A DNA stretch of 5,304 bases from SIG575 sp964507395 (lineage in GTDB: Bacteria; Bacillota; Clostridia; Oscillospirales; Acutalibacteraceae). Position numbers and translations under genes: made by a program. Every line of letters starts with the position of its first letter. Position 1 is the first letter of the stretch. Below the pieces are notes generated by a model, which was not told the DNA's origin, did no database searches, and worked only from the letters and a program-made list of their open reading frames with translations. Where the stretch lies: contig CAZDQE010000091.1 of NCBI GenBank assembly GCA_964507395.1, positions 1 through 5,304 on the forward strand, given 5' to 3'. Below are positions 1 to 5,304 of the stretch, one piece after another.

Positions 1-81
1 TCTGACGAAAAAATTTCTAAACATATTTTATACAATAGGTTTTTAGAAGTCCCCTCAAGTAAATATAAAGGATTTGATGAA
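1..81. other. AT-rich region upstream of murG, no gene assigned
   Basis: No gene can be assigned with confidence. In frame 2 a short open stretch ends with TAG at 44-46 and could be the last 14 codons of an upstream gene (ftsW/spoVE often precedes murG), but the residues are not diagnostic. Frame 1 is open into murG yet contains no ATG, GTG or TTG codon before 82. A TACAAT hexamer at 31-36 resembles a -10 box, but nothing like a -35 box lies at the right distance, so I do not call a promoter. A modest ribosome binding site for murG, AAAGGA, lies at 67-72. Confidence 0.3.
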
Positions 82-1206
82 ATGTTAAACAGTAAGAAAA
101 TTGTTTTTACAACAGGCGGAACAGGCGGACACATTAACCCCGCACTTGCAGTTGCAGGGGAGATAAGAAGAAAATATCCGAACGCTGAAATTCTTTTTAT
201 CGGCACATCAGACAGGCTTGAAACAAAGCTTGTACCTGATGCAGGCTTTGAACTGAAAACTGTAGAAATGAGTGGCTTCCAGAGAAAACCAAGCCTTGAA
301 AATTTAAAAAGAAATCTGCTCACTGTAAAAAGACTTCTTACCGTAACAGGAAAGGTTAAAAAAATATTTGATGAATTTTCCCCTGATATTGTTATCGGTT
401 TCGGCGGATATGTCAGCGGTCCTGTTGTGAGAACAGCGGCAAAAGCGGGAATTCCTACAGTGATTCACGAACAGAATGCTTTCCCCGGTGTTACAAACAA
501 GGCTCTTGCAAAAATGGTGGATAAAGTAATGCTGACAGCGGCAGAGGCTGAAAAATATATGCAGCCGAAAAACCCTGTAGTAGTTACGGGACTTCCCGTA
601 AGGCACGAAATTGTTGAAGCAGACAGGGATTTCTCACGTGCCGAGCTGGGTATCGGAGATAAACCCCTCATTCTTTCAATGGGCGGAAGTCTTGGTGCAA
701 GAACAATCAACGAGGCAATGGTAGATGTTATCGCGCGTCTTCAGAAAGAACATAAATTCAAGTTTATCCATGCAACAGGCAAATTCGGAACATGGGTGCC
801 CGATAAACTTAAAGAAAACGGCGTTGACCTCAGTGATCCCGATATTGAAATCCGCGAATACATCAACAACATGGACGTGTGTATGTCGGCATCAGATGTG
901 ATAATAGGGCGTTCAGGCGCAAGCACACTCAGTGAGCTTCAGGCAACAGGCAGTGTATCAATCCTTATTCCGTCACCCAATGTTACCGAAAATCATCAGT
1001 ATCACAATGCAATGGCGCTTGTGAATAAAGGTGCGGCGGCAATTATCGAGGAAAAGGATCTGACAGGCGAAAAGCTTACAAATATGCTCCTTGAGCTTGT
1101 TGAAAATAAAGAAAAGCTTTCTTCAATGAGAAAAAATGCGAAAGAAATGGCAATTCTTGACTCTACTGACAGAATTATAAAAATCATAGAAGAAACAATT
1201 AAATAA
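82..1206 (+). CDS. murG: MurG, UDP-GlcNAc:lipid I N-acetylglucosaminyltransferase
   Basis: MurG transfers GlcNAc from UDP-GlcNAc to lipid I (undecaprenyl-PP-MurNAc-pentapeptide), giving lipid II at the inner face of the membrane. The 374-residue GT-B glycosyltransferase is complete and slightly longer than E. coli MurG (355). The N-terminal acceptor domain shows the glycine loop GGTGGH (12-17, His17 matching the conserved loop His), GFGGYVSGP (106-114) and HEQNAFPG (129-136). The C-terminal donor domain shows SMGGSLGART (199-208), GRSGASTLSEL (276-286, Glu285 matching the ribose-binding Glu) and ENHQYHNA (303-310). The ATG at 82 places the first glycine loop at the usual distance from the N-terminus, has AAAGGA 9 nt upstream, and no other start codon exists upstream in frame. 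The segment TGLPVR (169-174) has Leu where well-studied MurGs have Asn (GNP). It is followed by murA after 61 nt on the same strand. Confidence 0.97.
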   Translation: MLNSKKIVFTTGGTGGHINPALAVAGEIRRKYPNAEILFIGTSDRLETKLVPDAGFELKTVEMSGFQRKPSLENLKRNLLTVKRLLTVTGKVKKIFDEFSPDIVIGFGGYVSGPVVRTAAKAGIPTVIHEQNAFPGVTNKALAKMVDKVMLTAAEAEKYMQPKNPVVVTGLPVRHEIVEADRDFSRAELGIGDKPLILSMGGSLGARTINEAMVDVIARLQKEHKFKFIHATGKFGTWVPDKLKENGVDLSDPDIEIREYINNMDVCMSASDVIIGRSGASTLSELQATGSVSILIPSPNVTENHQYHNAMALVNKGAAAIIEEKDLTGEKLTNMLLELVENKEKLSSMRKNAKEMAILDSTDRIIKIIEETIK

Positions 1207-1221
1207 TTTCACAGAAAAATA

Positions 1222-1261
1222 CCCTCTGCATATTATGGATTGAGTCATAATTGTCGGAGGG
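1222..1261 (+). promoter_or_regulatory. Hairpin enclosing the murA ribosome binding site
   Basis: The murA Shine-Dalgarno GGAGGG (1256-1261) lies 6 nt before its GTG start. It forms the 3' strand of a possible RNA hairpin. The outer stem pairs CCCTCTG (1222-1228) with CGGAGGG (1255-1261), 7 pairs including one G-U. A 3x3 internal loop follows, then an inner stem of ATTATG (1232-1237) with CATAAT (1246-1251) around an 8-nt loop. The pairing is read directly from the sequence. That it lowers or controls murA translation, or marks an mRNA processing site, is inference. There is no T-run after it, so it is not an intrinsic terminator. Confidence 0.55.
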
Positions 1262-1267
1262 ATATGT

Positions 1268-2530
1268 GTGGAAAAGTTAACTATTTACGGTAAAAAACGG
1301 CTGTCAGGCGAAATTTGCGTACAGGGTTCGAAAAACAGCACCCTGCCGATAATCGCCGCAGCAGTTCTGTGCGACGGAGAAATTATTTTACATAATTGTC
1401 CACACCTTACCGATGTTGATGCAGCGGTAAATATTCTTCGTCATCTCGGATGCAGAATCAGAAGAGAAGACGATACGCTTATAATTGATTCATCAAACAT
1501 AGAAACATCTGAAATTTCAGAAAAGCTGATGCACGAAATGCGTTCTTCAATCGTGTTTTTAGGGGCACTTCTTGCAAGAACAGGCAAGGCAGTTCTGTCA
1601 ACTCCGGGCGGATGCGAAATAGGTCTGAGACCCATTGACCTGCATCTTCGGGCAATGAGAGAATTGGGTGCGAAAATATCCGAAGAAGGCGGAAAGCTTT
1701 TCTGCGAGGTGCCTCACGGAATCAGAGGCAAAGAAATAACACTTGCTTTCCCAAGTGTAGGCGCAACGGAAAATATACTCCTTGCAGCAAGCATGGGTGA
1801 AGGCAGGACGGTGCTGAATAATGCCGCAAGAGAACCTGAAATAAAAAATCTTGCGGATTTTCTTACCCTTTGCGGTGCAAAAATATTTTTTGCAGACGAG
1901 GGGAAAATAATAATTGACGGTACGAAAAAGCTTCACGGCTGTGAGTTTCGTGTTATATCTGACAGAATCGTGGCGGCAACTTACATGGCTGCTGCGGCGG
2001 TAACGGGAGGGGAGATTGACATTCTCAACTTCCCCGTAAATGATGTAATACCTGTTCTGCCCCAGTTTGAAGGGAGCGGCTGCAGAATCGTATCGGATGA
2101 AAACAGAATGTATATAAAAGCTCCTGAAAGACTGAAAGGAATGGGAACGGTGAGAACAATGCCTTATCCCGGTTTTCCCACAGATTTTCAGGCTCCTGCA
2201 ATGGCGATGGCATCAGTTGCAGACGGAACGGCGATTTTCGTTGAAACGATTTTTGAAAGCCGTTATAAGCACGTATCAGAGCTTAAGAGAATGGGCGCAA
2301 ATATCAGCGTCGAAGGCTCGGTTGCAGTAGTTCAGGGTGTGAAAAGGTTAACGGGAGCGAATGTGTATGCAGAGGATCTGAGAGGCGGTGCGGCGCTTGT
2401 GCTGGCAGGCCTCGCCGCGGAAGGGAAAACCGAGGTTTATAACCTTAAACATATAGACAGGGGATATGAAAAAATAGAGGAAAAGCTCGCGTTTTTAGGG
2501 GCTGAGATTGAGAGGGAGGTTTACTTTTGA
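1268..2530 (+). CDS. murA: MurA, UDP-GlcNAc 1-carboxyvinyltransferase
   Basis: MurA (EPSP synthase superfamily) moves enolpyruvate from phosphoenolpyruvate to UDP-GlcNAc in the cytoplasm, the first committed step of peptidoglycan synthesis. The 420 residues are full family length. Visible motifs are GSKNS (20-24; Lys22 and Asn23 match E. coli positions 22-23), Arg92, the active-site loop PGGCEIGLRPIDLH (113-126) with catalytic Cys116, SVGATEN (163-169), PGFPTDFQAP (301-310) with Asp306 matching the catalytic Asp305, DLRGGAALV (370-378) with Arg372, and IDRGYEKIEEKL (396-407). Cys116 (not Asp) predicts a fosfomycin-sensitive type. The start is GTG at 1268, 6 nt after GGAGGG; an ATG at 1264 is out of frame and stops within ten codons. 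Many Firmicutes carry two MurA paralogues; whether this dcw copy corresponds to MurA1 or MurA2 cannot be decided here. Its stop overlaps the ftsQ start by 4 nt. Confidence 0.96.
   Translation: MEKLTIYGKKRLSGEICVQGSKNSTLPIIAAAVLCDGEIILHNCPHLTDVDAAVNILRHLGCRIRREDDTLIIDSSNIETSEISEKLMHEMRSSIVFLGALLARTGKAVLSTPGGCEIGLRPIDLHLRAMRELGAKISEEGGKLFCEVPHGIRGKEITLAFPSVGATENILLAASMGEGRTVLNNAAREPEIKNLADFLTLCGAKIFFADEGKIIIDGTKKLHGCEFRVISDRIVAATYMAAAAVTGGEIDILNFPVNDVIPVLPQFEGSGCRIVSDENRMYIKAPERLKGMGTVRTMPYPGFPTDFQAPAMAMASVADGTAIFVETIFESRYKHVSELKRMGANISVEGSVAVVQGVKRLTGANVYAEDLRGGAALVLAGLAAEGKTEVYNLKHIDRGYEKIEEKLAFLGAEIEREVYF
2514..2530 (+). promoter_or_regulatory. ftsQ ribosome binding site and TTGA overlap with murA stop
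   Basis: GGGAGG (2514-2519) sits inside the last murA codons, 7 nt before a TTG codon at 2527-2529. The murA stop TGA (2528-2530) shares TTGA with that start. The strong Shine-Dalgarno and the stop-start overlap decide the TTG start for ftsQ over the in-frame ATG at 2560, and they suggest translational coupling of murA and ftsQ. Confidence 0.75.
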
Positions 2531-3510
2531 GAGAGGAAGACGCAAGAACAAAAGCAGGGATGCATAATGTATATGATATGAAAGGCAAGAAGGTTTCATC
2601 AAGTGAAAGATATGCTCCGAATCAGACATCAACATATAAAACAGGTGATACAAAACGAAAAGCACACTCAGTCAATCAGAAAAAAAGAAGACGGATTCTC
2701 AGAGGTACCCTCTTTATTTTCTTTATGATTGCAGTTCTTATTTCTGCGGTGTTCGGTCTTTCGCAGGTTTTCTGTAAGGTCGATACTGTTACCGTGAAGT
2801 ATACAAATAAGGCGCAGGATTCAAAAAGATATTATACTGACAAGAATATCATTCTGAGCACGGGAATAGAAAACGGCGACAATCTTCTTTTTGTCAGCTC
2901 GGCAGATGTAAGCAGTAAGCTTGAAAAAAATCTTCCCTATATATCCTCGGCAGTAGTGAAAAAGGATTTTCCCTCAGCCGTTGTAATTGAGATTACTGAG
3001 TGCTCAAAGGTTTATGCCTACAAAGCAAAGACAGGTTATTGCCTTGCAGATGAAAACGGAAAATTCATAGAAATGGCTGACAGTGAGAAGGCTGAAAATT
3101 ATACAGTCGTCACGTGTGCCGACGTTGTAACGTCAGTTACGGGCGAGCCTGTAAGCCTTGGCGGAATTGACAAGGAAACGGGAGAATATCCCGATACGCA
3201 GAAGATACTTGATTATCTCGAGCTTCTGAGAAAAAGCGGTATGAATATCACAAGTGTTGACATAAGCGACCTGACAGATATTAACATGGTCTACGACGGC
3301 AGAATCAGGATTCATGTGGGCGAAATGTCAGACGAAGAAAACGGCGTTACGGCGTGGAGAAAGCTTCAGCTTGCAAAAAATGCCCTTGAAAAGCAGGACG
3401 AAGTAAGCAAAACTCAGACAGGTAAGCTTGAACTTGCAATCACGAAGAAGGCATATTTCACTGCTGATAAGGAAGTTCCGACAGAAGAAGAAACCACGGT
3501 TTCTGAATAA
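2527..3510 (+). CDS. ftsQ: FtsQ/DivIB, bitopic cell division protein
   Basis: This is the divisome scaffold protein called FtsQ in Gram-negatives and DivIB in Gram-positives. It works at the septal membrane with FtsL/DivIC-type partners to control the septal synthase. The 327 residues show a basic, hydrophilic cytoplasmic tail (1-58, ending QKKRRRILRG), one transmembrane helix (about 60-80), and an extracytoplasmic POTRA-type domain (about 84-158) with VDTVTV, GDNLLFV, LPYISSA and FPSAVVIEITE. A beta domain follows (about 160-308) with YCLADENGKF (171-180). The protein ends in an acidic, Glu/Thr-rich tail (about 312-327). The identification rests on topology, POTRA pattern and position in the cluster, since FtsQ sequences diverge quickly. 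The start is TTG at 2527. A start at Met12 (2560) would shorten only the disordered tail and has a poorly spaced RBS. No clear terminator follows, so read-through into ftsZ is possible. Confidence 0.9.
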   Translation: MREEDARTKAGMHNVYDMKGKKVSSSERYAPNQTSTYKTGDTKRKAHSVNQKKRRRILRGTLFIFFMIAVLISAVFGLSQVFCKVDTVTVKYTNKAQDSKRYYTDKNIILSTGIENGDNLLFVSSADVSSKLEKNLPYISSAVVKKDFPSAVVIEITECSKVYAYKAKTGYCLADENGKFIEMADSEKAENYTVVTCADVVTSVTGEPVSLGGIDKETGEYPDTQKILDYLELLRKSGMNITSVDISDLTDINMVYDGRIRIHVGEMSDEENGVTAWRKLQLAKNALEKQDEVSKTQTGKLELAITKKAYFTADKEVPTEEETTVSE

Positions 3511-3587
3511 AAAAGGGTTTTTCTGTAAAAAAGATGAAAAAGTAACATAAATTTCATAAAGAATATACATATTTTTGAATTATCAAC

Positions 3588-3616
3588 TTGTAATTTATGA
3601 TTTTGTGTGGTAGAAT
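3588..3616 (+). promoter_or_regulatory. Putative sigma-A type promoter of ftsZ
   Basis: TTGTAA (3588-3593, 4 of 6 matches to the -35 consensus) is separated by exactly 17 nt from TAGAAT (3611-3616, 5 of 6 matches to the -10). A TGG just before the -10 supplies the extended -10 TGn motif. Transcription would start near 3622-3624, leaving a leader of about 32 nt. It lies in the 144-nt AT-rich ftsQ-ftsZ gap, the only sizeable gap within the gene cluster, as expected for separate ftsZ expression. The call is from sequence match only. Confidence 0.65.
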
Positions 3617-3621
3617 ATACA

Positions 3622-3647
3622 GGAATAGAATAAAATTCCATAGGAGG
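3622..3647 (+). promoter_or_regulatory. ftsZ leader: small 5' hairpin and strong RBS
   Basis: GGAAT (3622-3626) can pair with ATTCC (3635-3639) around an 8-nt loop, close to the predicted transcript 5' end. AGGAGG (3642-3647), a perfect Shine-Dalgarno, follows with a 7-nt spacer to ATG at 3655. The RBS is certain by eye. The five-pair hairpin is weak and may be chance, though a 5'-terminal stem can protect an mRNA from decay. Confidence 0.45.
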
Positions 3648-3654
3648 AAGTAAA

Positions 3655-4896
3655 ATGGCATTTGAAATGGATAACGAGTTTGAAAGCGCTGTCCAGATTA
3701 AAGTTATCGGCGTAGGCGGCGGTGGCGGAAACGCAGTAAACCGCATGATCGAAGCAGGTATCAGAGGCGCAGAATTTATTTCAGTTAATACAGATAAGCA
3801 GATTCTTGGTTTTTCAAAAGCAACACATAAACTCCAGATTGGTGAAAAATCAACAAGAGGTCAGGGCGCAGGCGGACTTCCCGAGGTAGGCGAAAAGGCT
3901 GCCGAAGAAAGCCGTGAGATTATCACTGACCTTCTCCAGGGCACAGATATGGTGTTCATCACCGGCGGTATGGGCGGCGGCACAGGTACTGGTGCGGCTC
4001 CTGTTATTGCATCAATCGCAAAAGAGCTTGGCTGTCTGACAGTCGGTGTTGTTACAAAGCCTTTCAAGTTTGAAGGCAGAAACAGAATGACTCTTGCTGA
4101 AAAAGGTATTGCAAAGCTTGCAGAGCAGGTTGACAGCCTTATCGTAATCCCCAATGACAGACTTAAATATGTCAGCGAGCAGAGAATCACTCTTAAAAAC
4201 GCATTTGAAAAGGCTGACGAAGTTCTTCTTCAGGGTGTTCGCAGTATTTCAGAGCTTATCAAAGTTCCCGGCTTCATTAACCTTGACTTTGCAGACGTTA
4301 CAAGCGTAATGAAGGATGCAGGCTATGCTCACATGGGTGTCGGCAGAGCCAGCGGTAAAGATAAAGCTGAGGTTGCAGCAAATGCCGCAGTTACAAGTCC
4401 TCTCCTTGAAACAGAAATCAAGGGTGCAAAGGGCGTTATCATGAGCATCAAATCTTCTGAGGACATTGACCTTGAAGATGTTGAAGTAGCAGCAGAAATC
4501 ATCACACAGGCAGCAGACCCGGATGCAGTTATCACATGGGGCGTTGCTTACGATGAAAACCTTGAGGATGAAATGGTTGTAACTGTTATCGCAACAGGCT
4601 TCGGCAACGAGAATAACGATGCTGAAAAGCTTTTTGCTGACCTTAAATCTCCTGTAACAAAAGCCGCTCCCGTAGCCGAAATGCCTGTTTTCACAGAGCC
4701 TGTTGTTGCAGAGGAAGTTACCACAGAGGTCAGAATAGCAGATGCTCCCAAGTCAGAGCCTGTAATGCCCAACTTTGACCCCGCTCCCAAGCCTGCAGCA
4801 GAGCCTAAGAGAGAATCAGCTCCCTCAGGAACCAAGGACAAGCTCGAAGATGACGAATTTTATGTTATCCTCGATGATCTTATGAAAGGCAACTAA
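3655..4896 (+). CDS. ftsZ: FtsZ, tubulin-like cell division GTPase
   Basis: FtsZ polymerises with GTP into the Z-ring that recruits the divisome and guides septal wall synthesis. The 413-residue protein is complete. Motifs are GVGGGGGNAVNRM (19-31, nucleotide-binding loop), NTDKQ (45-49), the tubulin signature GGGTGTG (107-113), and the T7 synergy loop NLDFADV (209-215) with Asp211 and Asp214 matching catalytic Asp209/Asp212 of E. coli. The globular part ends near VVTVIATGF (308-316). An Ala/Pro/Glu-rich linker covers about 319-397. The C-terminus, EDDEFYVILDDLMKGN (398-413), lacks the usual DIPxFLR-type conserved peptide that binds FtsA, SepF, ZipA or EzrA, and it is acidic rather than basic. 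No ftsA precedes it in the window. The gene has its own promoter and RBS upstream and an intrinsic terminator just downstream. Identification is certain; the meaning of the tail is open. Confidence 0.98.
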   Translation: MAFEMDNEFESAVQIKVIGVGGGGGNAVNRMIEAGIRGAEFISVNTDKQILGFSKATHKLQIGEKSTRGQGAGGLPEVGEKAAEESREIITDLLQGTDMVFITGGMGGGTGTGAAPVIASIAKELGCLTVGVVTKPFKFEGRNRMTLAEKGIAKLAEQVDSLIVIPNDRLKYVSEQRITLKNAFEKADEVLLQGVRSISELIKVPGFINLDFADVTSVMKDAGYAHMGVGRASGKDKAEVAANAAVTSPLLETEIKGAKGVIMSIKSSEDIDLEDVEVAAEIITQAADPDAVITWGVAYDENLEDEMVVTVIATGFGNENNDAEKLFADLKSPVTKAAPVAEMPVFTEPVVAEEVTTEVRIADAPKSEPVMPNFDPAPKPAAEPKRESAPSGTKDKLEDDEFYVILDDLMKGN

Positions 4897-4906
4897 ATAA
4901 TAAATT

Positions 4907-4948
4907 AACCGCCGTTATCCCGTGAAAAGGATAACAGCGGTTTTGTTG
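4907..4948 (+). terminator. Intrinsic terminator of ftsZ
   Basis: The hairpin begins 10 nt after the ftsZ stop. AACCGC (4907-4912) pairs with GCGGTT (4937-4942), one C/A mismatch follows (4913/4936), then GTTATCC (4914-4920) pairs with GGATAAC (4929-4935). The loop is CGTGAAAA (4921-4928). The 3' side runs into a T-rich tract, TTTTGTTGT (4941-4949). The thirteen pairs with a U-tract are a strong Rho-independent terminator pointing in the direction of ftsZ. Confidence 0.93.
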
Positions 4949-4961
4949 TAAGTTTATATAG

Positions 4962-5107
4962 CCTTCCCCTTGAGGGGAAGGGGGACCGCTTGCGGTGGAT
5001 GAGGTGGAAAACCAACGGACGCTAATAGCATATAATTTTGCACGGAAACTTCGTCTTCTACACCTCATCAGTCACCTTACGGTGACAGCTTCCCCTCAAG
5101 GGGAAGC
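4962..5107. repeat. 146-bp MITE-like element with hairpin-bearing inverted arms
   Basis: Two arms in inverted orientation (4962-5006 and 5061-5107) enclose a 54-bp AT-rich core. Each arm has the same three parts. First, an 8-bp palindrome with a TTGA/TCAA loop: CCTTCCCC/GGGGAAGG at 4962-4981, and GCTTCCCC/GGGGAAGC at 5088-5107. Second, a smaller hairpin: ACCGC-TT-GCGGT at 4985-4996, and GTCACC-TTAC-GGTGAC at 5071-5086. Third, an inner 9-bp pair: GATGAGGTG (4998-5006) with CACCTCATC (5061-5069). The whole could fold as a branched structure. No target duplication is clear and no ORF is inside. I recall similar repeats scattered through gut Clostridia genomes, but that is memory and not shown here. 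A small non-autonomous mobile element is the likeliest reading. Confidence 0.75.
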
Positions 5108-5160
5108 CAAATTAACATCTCAACAAATTGTAATTTATTGTTTCTTTTGGCAATGCATTA

Positions 5161-5183
5161 CGTAGGGGAAAACTGTGTTTTCC
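5161..5183 (+). repeat. REP-like hairpin A with 5' GTAG
   Basis: GTAG (5162-5165) precedes a stem of GGAAAAC (5167-5173) with GTTTTCC (5177-5183) around a TGT loop. It is homologous to the two hairpins downstream. Confidence 0.65.
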
Positions 5184-5211
5184 ATTGCACAAATCCAAAG
5201 GACACATAAAA

Positions 5212-5234
5212 GGCGAACACAGTTCGCCTCTACG
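5212..5234 (-). repeat. REP-like hairpin A', inverted copy
   Basis: On the minus strand this reads GTAG, then a stem GGCGAAC with GTTCGCC around a TGT loop. It matches hairpin A at 18 of 23 positions. Four of the five differences make two compensated base pairs (A-T, A-T to C-G, G-C), so the stem is kept while its sequence changes. The plus-strand pairing extends by one A-T (5211/5229). Confidence 0.65.
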
Positions 5235-5242
5235 ACAATAAA

Positions 5243-5304
5243 GATAAATTACAATTCATTGTTTCTTTTGGTAATGCATTACGTAGGGGAAAACTGTGTT
5301 TTCC
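5243..5304 (+). repeat. Second tandem copy of the BIME-like left half, cut by window end
   Basis: This copy repeats 5122-5183 at a 121-nt offset. From 5258 on it matches 47 of the last 47 positions except one (C5151 to T5272). The AT-rich start shows a few more differences, all transitions. It shares its first bases with the right terminal repeat of the preceding element. Its hairpin (GTAG at 5283-5286, stem through 5304) is complete exactly at the window end, so the rest of the unit should continue beyond it. Confidence 0.8.

Larger units (their letters stand above)
5126..5256. repeat. 131-bp BIME-like element with 13-bp terminal inverted repeats
   Basis: AATTGTAATTTAT (5126-5138) is the exact reverse complement of ATAAATTACAATT (5244-5256). 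Inside lie two hairpins in opposite orientation, 5161-5183 on plus and 5212-5234 on minus, each with GTAG directly 5' of the stem. The left half has further imperfect nested pairing: GCAATG (5150-5155) with CATTGC (5183-5188), and TTTGG (5146-5150) with CCAAA (5195-5199). There is no ORF. The architecture matches the head-to-head REP pairs (BIMEs) known from proteobacteria, but relation to them is inferred from form only. An ordinary MITE is the alternative. Confidence 0.65.

Noticed and set aside
51..59. CCCCTCAAG resembling the end of the 4962-5107 element
   Set aside because: Only nine bases match and the partner half of the palindrome is absent, so chance is sufficient.
304..1187. Several minus-strand ORFs of 60-100 codons opposite murG
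   Set aside because: They have no recognisable domains or RBS and lie entirely opposite a certain conserved gene; the same holds for minus-strand ORFs opposite murA, ftsQ and ftsZ.
1264..1266. ATG as murA start
   Set aside because: It is in another frame that reaches a stop within ten codons; GTG at 1268 gives the conserved MurA N-terminus.
2560..2562. ATG as alternative ftsQ start
   Set aside because: It has only a poor, too-close purine stretch upstream, while the TTG at 2527 has GGGAGG with 7-nt spacing and overlaps the murA stop.
3511..3540. Possible terminator after ftsQ (A-run, GGG, T-run)
   Set aside because: Only a short A/T stem can form, with no GC-rich stem followed by a U-tract.
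3575..3601. Second promoter TTGAAT ... TATGAT before ftsZ
   Set aside because: The spacer is only 15 nt, and a better match with 17-nt spacing and extended -10 lies just downstream.
4880..5068. Minus-strand 62-codon ORF across the terminator and first repeat
   Set aside because: It runs through the terminator hairpin and a repeat arm into the ftsZ end, its composition reflects the repeats, and there is no RBS.
5122..5304. CRISPR array
   Set aside because: There are only two direct copies at a 121-nt period, with an inverted homologous hairpin between them; the unit and spacer sizes do not fit a CRISPR array.

Overview
The window holds the distal part of a division and cell wall (dcw) cluster from a low-to-moderate GC Gram-positive bacterium. 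Four genes lie on the plus strand: murG (82-1206), murA (1268-2530), ftsQ/divIB (2527-3510) and ftsZ (3655-4896). The order murG-murA-ftsQ-ftsZ, strong Shine-Dalgarno sequences, GTG and TTG starts, and a DivIB-like FtsQ point to Firmicutes, class Clostridia. A gut Oscillospirales/Ruminococcaceae-type lineage is my best guess; it is inferred from gene order and repeat style, not proven.

Layout. Positions 1-81 are an AT-rich upstream stretch with no assignable gene. MurG and MurA are cytoplasmic peptidoglycan precursor enzymes: MurA makes the first committed step from UDP-GlcNAc, and MurG completes lipid II at the membrane. The 61-nt murG-murA gap can fold into a two-part hairpin whose 3' strand contains the whole murA ribosome binding site. 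The murA stop and the ftsQ TTG start overlap by 4 nt (TTGA), so these two genes are probably translationally coupled. FtsQ/DivIB is the bitopic divisome protein. A 144-nt gap then carries a good sigma-A type promoter with an extended -10 and a strong RBS for ftsZ. FtsZ has all GTPase motifs but an atypical C-terminal tail, and no ftsA lies between ftsQ and ftsZ. A strong intrinsic terminator closes the unit at about 4907-4948.

The last about 350 bases (4951-5304) contain no convincing gene and consist almost wholly of mobile-type repeats. The first is a 146-bp element with palindrome-bearing inverted arms (4962-5107). The second is a 131-bp element (5126-5256) with perfect 13-bp terminal inverted repeats enclosing two hairpins in opposite orientation, each preceded by GTAG. 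A second tandem copy (from about 5243) runs off the window end. The inverted hairpins differ by two compensated base pairs. This layout closely resembles proteobacterial REP/BIME elements mobilised by RAYT (TnpA-REP) transposases and is the most interesting non-coding signal here. The coding part is otherwise ordinary, conserved core machinery.
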